Shown in pieces: positions 60,395 to 64,000 of a stretch of DNA of 64,000 bases. Location of the stretch: positions 1-64,000 of the forward strand of contig CAKZRU010000012.1 of the NCBI GenBank assembly GCA_937146725.1, read 5' to 3'. Every line of letters starts with the position of its first letter. Position 1 is the first letter of the stretch. The DNA comes from an uncultured Myxococcales bacterium (GTDB lineage Bacteria; Myxococcota_A; Bradymonadia; UBA7976; VGTA01). The notes beneath the pieces were generated by a model. The model had not been told where the DNA came from. It made no database searches and worked only from the letters and a program-made list of their open reading frames with translations. The translations under genes were made by a program, and so were the position numbers.

Positions 60395-61179
60395 ATCTCA
60401 TTCTTGTTGATTTAGAAGCGACTTGTTGGCCACACGGCGATCCTAGACGCAAACAGCAAAGTGAAATCAGTGAAAGTATTGAAATCTATGGTGCTGCAGT
60501 AGATCCTATTAACTTTTCAATACTTAAGGACTTTCATAGCTATGTTCGTCCAAATAACAACCCGATTCTAACCGATTTCTGTAAAAAACTCACTGGATTA
60601 AGTCAAGCTATGATCGATGTAGCGCCTTCTAGTGAGGACTTTATCAAAACTTGGCAGTCATGGGTGGGTAAAGCACCGTTTTATCTAGCTTCATGGGGTA
60701 GCTTTGACCATCGAGTTTTAAGCCGAGAATGGACAAAATATACTCGGACAGAAGCCACTTGGATGCATGTGGATATTCAAAAAAAATTTGAGCTTTGTTG
60801 TCGAGCGCATCGAGCTGAAAAAACAGCTTGGTACCAAAGCAGAAAGTCGGCAAGGATTTCAGGACTTTCCTTGAATGAAGCGCTCGATTCCATTGGGTAT
60901 CTACGACAAGGTCAAGCCCATACAGCCCAAAGTGATACCTTAGGTGCCTTAGCTTGCTTAAAGTTTGCTTGCTCCGCACAGGGCTTGACCCCACTTGAAC
61001 AGTCTTTGATGCAAATGGTGAAGCAAGAGAGTGAGCAAAATCGAGCAGTATATTGGGGGGAAGCGGTAAGAAAGCTTGGTTTGAGCCAGGCAAGCTATGC
61101 AACGATGAGTCGAAACTTAGCCAAGCGTGGTTTTGTGCACTTTGAAGCTAAACTTGGTGCTTTAAGATTAAGTTTGTGA
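60391..61179 (+). CDS. DEDDh 3'-5' exonuclease, ERI1/KapD-like
   Basis: The DEDDh catalytic set is visible: DLEAT (Asp7, Glu9), SFD (Asp106) and QAHTAQSD (His177, Asp182). PNNNPILTDFCKKLTGLSQ (residues ~54-72) is typical of ERI1/KapD-like exonucleases, which trim RNA 3' ends. The C-terminal ~55 residues look like a winged helix (KLGLSQASYATMSRNLAKRGFV). Its start overlaps the decarboxylase stop. Together with the NYN gene it gives two RNA-nuclease genes in one unit. Converges on the acyltransferase at 61182 with only two bases between. Confidence 0.85.
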   Translation: MNLILVDLEATCWPHGDPRRKQQSEISESIEIYGAAVDPINFSILKDFHSYVRPNNNPILTDFCKKLTGLSQAMIDVAPSSEDFIKTWQSWVGKAPFYLASWGSFDHRVLSREWTKYTRTEATWMHVDIQKKFELCCRAHRAEKTAWYQSRKSARISGLSLNEALDSIGYLRQGQAHTAQSDTLGALACLKFACSAQGLTPLEQSLMQMVKQESEQNRAVYWGEAVRKLGLSQASYATMSRNLAKRGFVHFEAKLGALRLSL

Positions 61180-61181
61180 TG

Positions 61182-62009
61182 CTAATGGCTAGTTTCTGCT
61201 AAGCGGGCTTCATTGGCAAGATCTTGGATTTCTTGATGAACCTGTTGGGCGATTTCAATTTCGCTTCCTTGGTAATTTTTAGCCAAACGTGGCTTTCCCC
61301 AGTAAAACTTGAGTGGATGACTTTGGGCGAATTCTTGCTTTCGTAAGCGCCATTCTTGTTTTGCATTCCCACTTAAGCCACTCATAAAAAGAGGAATGAT
61401 GATCAGTCGATCATTGGCACTATTAATCAATTGGCCTACGCCTTTTTTAGGAGGCTCTAAAGTGTAGATATCCGGACTTTTGGAACGACGACCCTCTGGA
61501 TGAAAGCCAAAACACACGCCATCTTGCTTTAATAGCTCCTTCATTTTTTCTGTACTAATCGGATTCAGTACAGAGCGTCTATCATCTCTAAAAACCGGCG
61601 GCCACATACAGCCCCCCGAAGCGATAAGATTGAGAATAATTCCTAATGGATGATCATAAAAGAAAGGTGATCTCACCGGAAATACGGCCGGAGCGCCCAG
61701 CTTATAGCGACTGAGGTAGCGCAAGGCGGTAATACCGACATACATATCAAAGAAAGTTCGGTGATTACTCACCACCAAAATAGGCGCTTGTTCACTTACT
61801 TGCTCTAAACGATCGGTATGGATGTGAACCCAGCGGTGCCCGGTGATCTTATGTAGTACGGCGCAGGTGAATACCTTACCCCACCAGACTGAGATTCTTC
61901 TTAGGATACCCGGCTGATTTAAGCGCTCACCAATGCGGATTGCAATACGCTCTACCCACGTCAACTGCTGTTTTGGATAGTGTGACTTCAAAGGCTTTGA
62001 CTGCTTCAT
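61182..62009 (-). CDS. 1-acylglycerol-3-phosphate acyltransferase-like (PlsC family)
   Basis: PlsC-type acyltransferase, 275 residues: NHRTFFD (82-88; the NHX4D block) and GFHPEGRRS (~168-176; block III). Predicted to acylate lysophospholipid or a related glycerolipid at the inner membrane. Six bases separate it from the upstream acyltransferase gene, so translation is likely coupled and no strong ribosome site is seen. No obvious membrane helix beyond a short hydrophobic N-terminal region. Confidence 0.86.
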   Translation of the reverse strand: MKQSKPLKSHYPKQQLTWVERIAIRIGERLNQPGILRRISVWWGKVFTCAVLHKITGHRWVHIHTDRLEQVSEQAPILVVSNHRTFFDMYVGITALRYLSRYKLGAPAVFPVRSPFFYDHPLGIILNLIASGGCMWPPVFRDDRRSVLNPISTEKMKELLKQDGVCFGFHPEGRRSKSPDIYTLEPPKKGVGQLINSANDRLIIIPLFMSGLSGNAKQEWRLRKQEFAQSHPLKFYWGKPRLAKNYQGSEIEIAQQVHQEIQDLANEARLAETSH

Positions 62010-62015
62010 ATAAAC

Positions 62016-63371
62016 TTAAGCTTCTTGAGATTCTGAATGAGACGATGAGGACTTTGAGTTTTGGTAAAACATTCTTTCTAGTCCCTCGGGAAGGTTTTGA
62101 TTTACCGCTTGTAGCACTTGAGACTTGAGTTGTCGTCTTTTGTCTCGTAATTCTTTAATCGTTGTTTTAGCCGCTAGGCAATGGGTCCAAATCCACAGCG
62201 TTCTCCATACTGACCGACCTCGTTCAGCAAGCTTAAGACAGCCAAAACCCGTGAGAGCAAACAGAATAGGAACCAAAAGCGAGCGCCACCCATATCCCAA
62301 TGACCACGCCCAAAGACCCAGCGCTAAATAAAGGGCATTTAATAGAAGGAAGCCCGCTACAAACTTTGTTGTAGCCACTACATCTTTACGAGGCGCCATG
62401 ACTCGGCTGCCTTTACCAAGTAAAAAGGCGATTGGAAAATGGATGGGTGAGCCAATCAGGGCTAAGGGTAGCCAAATAAACATAATACTTAAGTGTTTGA
62501 ATAGCTTTAAACCAAAAAGGCTCGCTTTTAGGGAACCACTGATTTCTTTATCATGAAGCCCCAAAAAATAAAGCTCATCTTGGTATTCTTTCACTTGCTG
62601 AGCTAATTCTCTAATCTCGGGCTTAGCCTTAATTTGAGGATAATGCGTATTAAAGCGTCTTGCTAGCTCTACCCGCTCTTCAATTGAGATTTTTGCCGGT
62701 TGGTATAAACGTCTGACCGTATCAAGTAGAGAAAGATCATCCCAATTTTCAGCATTAATCGTTAAGGCGCGTAAATGTAAATCCATTTGTTCTGTGATGG
62801 CTCGAGGGGAGTCTTCTTGTAGGCTTAATTCCTCTAAGCTGAACGCAGAGCCAAATTGGATGAGCACTGAGCTTCTAAAACGATCTCTAGTTAGATAGGT
62901 TAAGCCACAGGGGATGAAGCGAACTTGAGTACCACGTTCTTTCATAGCTAAAGCAATGCGAGCGGCTCCGGTTTTTAGTTCGGAAAGCTGTGCGTTATTG
63001 TGCGAAATACCTTCAGGGAAAATCCCCATAGCACCACCTTTTTCGAGCACTTGATACAGCGCTTCAAAGGTATTCTCATTATTGAGTTGTCCACCATTCT
63101 GATCTTGGCGACGTTTAATCGGCACCGCCCCCATCTGCTTTAAAAGTGTATTCAGTAAAGGCTTAGAAAATAAGGCTTCCTTGGCCATAAAATGTATTTT
63201 GCGCTCGCCAAAAGCAGTGATTAAAGCGGGATCAAGCAAGGAGTTAGGATGATTGCCAAAAAAAATAAGAGCATCATCTTTAGGAATATTCTCAAGTCCA
63301 ACAACTTCAATATGTCGGTAAAAAATATGGGTTGCGAGTCGAACTAATTCTCGAATGAAACGATAAATCAT
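62016..63371 (-). CDS. Second PlsC-family acyltransferase with C-terminal membrane helices
   Basis: NHX4D block NHPNSLLD (40-47) and FPEGISHN (~118-125) place it in the PlsC/PlsB acyltransferase superfamily. After the ~240-residue catalytic domain, it has a helical linker and about four hydrophobic segments (~290-390), then a basic tail. This 451-residue layout occurs in bacterial acyltransferases close to the GPAT/LPLAT group. GAGGAG precedes the ATG. The two genes form an operon that probably handles phospholipid or wax/lipid acylation; exact substrate unknown. Confidence 0.86.
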   Translation of the reverse strand: MIYRFIRELVRLATHIFYRHIEVVGLENIPKDDALIFFGNHPNSLLDPALITAFGERKIHFMAKEALFSKPLLNTLLKQMGAVPIKRRQDQNGGQLNNENTFEALYQVLEKGGAMGIFPEGISHNNAQLSELKTGAARIALAMKERGTQVRFIPCGLTYLTRDRFRSSVLIQFGSAFSLEELSLQEDSPRAITEQMDLHLRALTINAENWDDLSLLDTVRRLYQPAKISIEERVELARRFNTHYPQIKAKPEIRELAQQVKEYQDELYFLGLHDKEISGSLKASLFGLKLFKHLSIMFIWLPLALIGSPIHFPIAFLLGKGSRVMAPRKDVVATTKFVAGFLLLNALYLALGLWAWSLGYGWRSLLVPILFALTGFGCLKLAERGRSVWRTLWIWTHCLAAKTTIKELRDKRRQLKSQVLQAVNQNLPEGLERMFYQNSKSSSSHSESQEA

Positions 63372-63578
63372 TTAAACTCCTCAAAAGATTTGCACAATAA
63401 TAACTAACTTGAGTAACCATGCCTCTTTTACTTGCATCGGTAAAGATCAAACTGTGTACTGTCTCACGAGATAACGATCACAATTTTTCATTATGAGCAG
63501 TGTAGATCAGTCCACATTTTTTATTTCATCTGTTATAACTTATCTACATTAACTTAAAGAACCCACGGAGACCATAGA

Positions 63579-64000
63579 ATGTACATACACGGATTAAAGC
63601 GAGTTCTTGCTTGGTTAGGCAGATCTAACTATCTGTATCTGATCTTGCTGAGTTCTTTAGTCTTGAGCTGTGCCGAGCAGGTGGCTGACATAAACAGAGT
63701 ACAACCGCACTATCTCAAAAAAAGCAATTTGGAAGGCACTTGGTATGCACGACAAACCGTTGTAGATCATCCAAGCCACCTCAGTTTTGCTTTTACCGGC
63801 TTGGAAGGCCCCCTTGAAAAGATTGAGTGGGAAGTGAGAGAAACTCAGCTGATTGCTCGTCGAGCATATGAACCAGTACCCGGCTTAAATAGTCAAGCAC
63901 AGCAAGCCGGAGGGGAGCTTCGAGGGAATCCAATTGCTGTATATCCGATTACGGCTCACTTCGATATCCAACGCCAATTTGATCGAAGCACGGGAAGACA
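63579..64000 (+). CDS. Predicted large lipoprotein, 5' part only
   Basis: The frame stays open to the window end (141 residues visible). GGAG lies nine bases before the ATG. A type II signal (LYLILLSSLVLSC) gives a lipidated Cys at about residue 31. The following region (NLEGTWYARQTVVD, EKIEWEVRETQLIARRAYEPVPG, ITAHFDIQRQFD) resembles the N-terminal part of large uncharacterised lipoproteins common in Myxococcota-type genomes; this comparison is from memory of the pattern. The rest lies beyond the window. Confidence 0.7.
   Translation, partial: MYIHGLKRVLAWLGRSNYLYLILLSSLVLSCAEQVADINRVQPHYLKKSNLEGTWYARQTVVDHPSHLSFAFTGLEGPLEKIEWEVRETQLIARRAYEPVPGLNSQAQQAGGELRGNPIAVYPITAHFDIQRQFDRSTGR

Overview
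The window looks like chromosomal DNA of a Gram-negative, AT-rich bacterium (roughly 40% G+C by eye), most probably a Myxococcota/Bradymonadales-type lineage. The reasons are: several Ser/Thr kinases, one fused to a formylglycine-enzyme-like domain; Cys-rich MopE-like surface lipoproteins; a C-terminus resembling MYXO-CTERM; a GYF_2/AgmX-PglI-type protein; a GldA / GldFG-fusion / DUF4340 set; and a high density of lipoproteins and outer-membrane barrels. The taxonomic call is inference from gene content. I see no rRNA, tRNA, CRISPR array, insertion sequence or prophage.

Layout. (1) 1-1170: the 3' part of an unrecognised gene with richer G+C and different codon use from the rest. Its tail appears to contain a +1 frameshift into an Ala-Pro repeat. 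(2) 1287-9825: a lone giant flagellin (minus), a DeaD-type RNA helicase (plus), then a divergent pair, a HAD 5'-nucleotidase and a PRPP-synthetase-like enzyme. (3) 9982-19416: a plus-strand run of six envelope genes (tail-anchored protein, outer-membrane barrel, lipoprotein, two paralogous serine-hydrolase lipoproteins, TPR membrane protein). (4) 19475-28155: a minus-strand Ser/Thr kinase with a MopE-like lipoprotein, then an SGNH hydrolase, an aspartoacylase-family enzyme and a MYXO-CTERM-like protein. (5) 28156-31015: repeats and a long perfect hairpin, two Hsp20 genes and an undescribed HELSH putative metalloprotease. (6) 31130-41187: a minus-strand block with a STAS-less SulP transporter, an AgmX-like protein, a P-domain protein, a small lipoprotein, a Ski2-like helicase and a membrane nucleotide cyclase. 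(7) 41510-49711: the Gld-like ABC operon and the kinase/FGE fusion. (8) 49636-52670: a minus-strand glutaminyl cyclase with a remarkable repeated leader, a small sigma-like factor, and a LysR regulator divergent from aconitase B (52794). (9) 55505-64000: flavin reductase, Ser/Glu-repeat protein, outer-membrane barrel, a NYN nuclease / PLP decarboxylase / DEDDh exonuclease operon, two PlsC-type acyltransferases, and the start of a large lipoprotein cut by the window edge.

The gene set is dominated by envelope building and surface display, with phospho- and cyclic-nucleotide signalling and some core metabolism (AcnB, PRPP, phospholipid acylation). Short tandem repeats are unusually common. Those inside coding frames have periods that are multiples of three, while two intergenic ones have 17 and 14 bp periods. 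The most unusual local structure is at 50666-50740, where a 15-bp repeat makes a chain of abutting in-frame mini-ORFs (Met-Arg-His-Leu-stop) that ends at the real start codon of the next gene.
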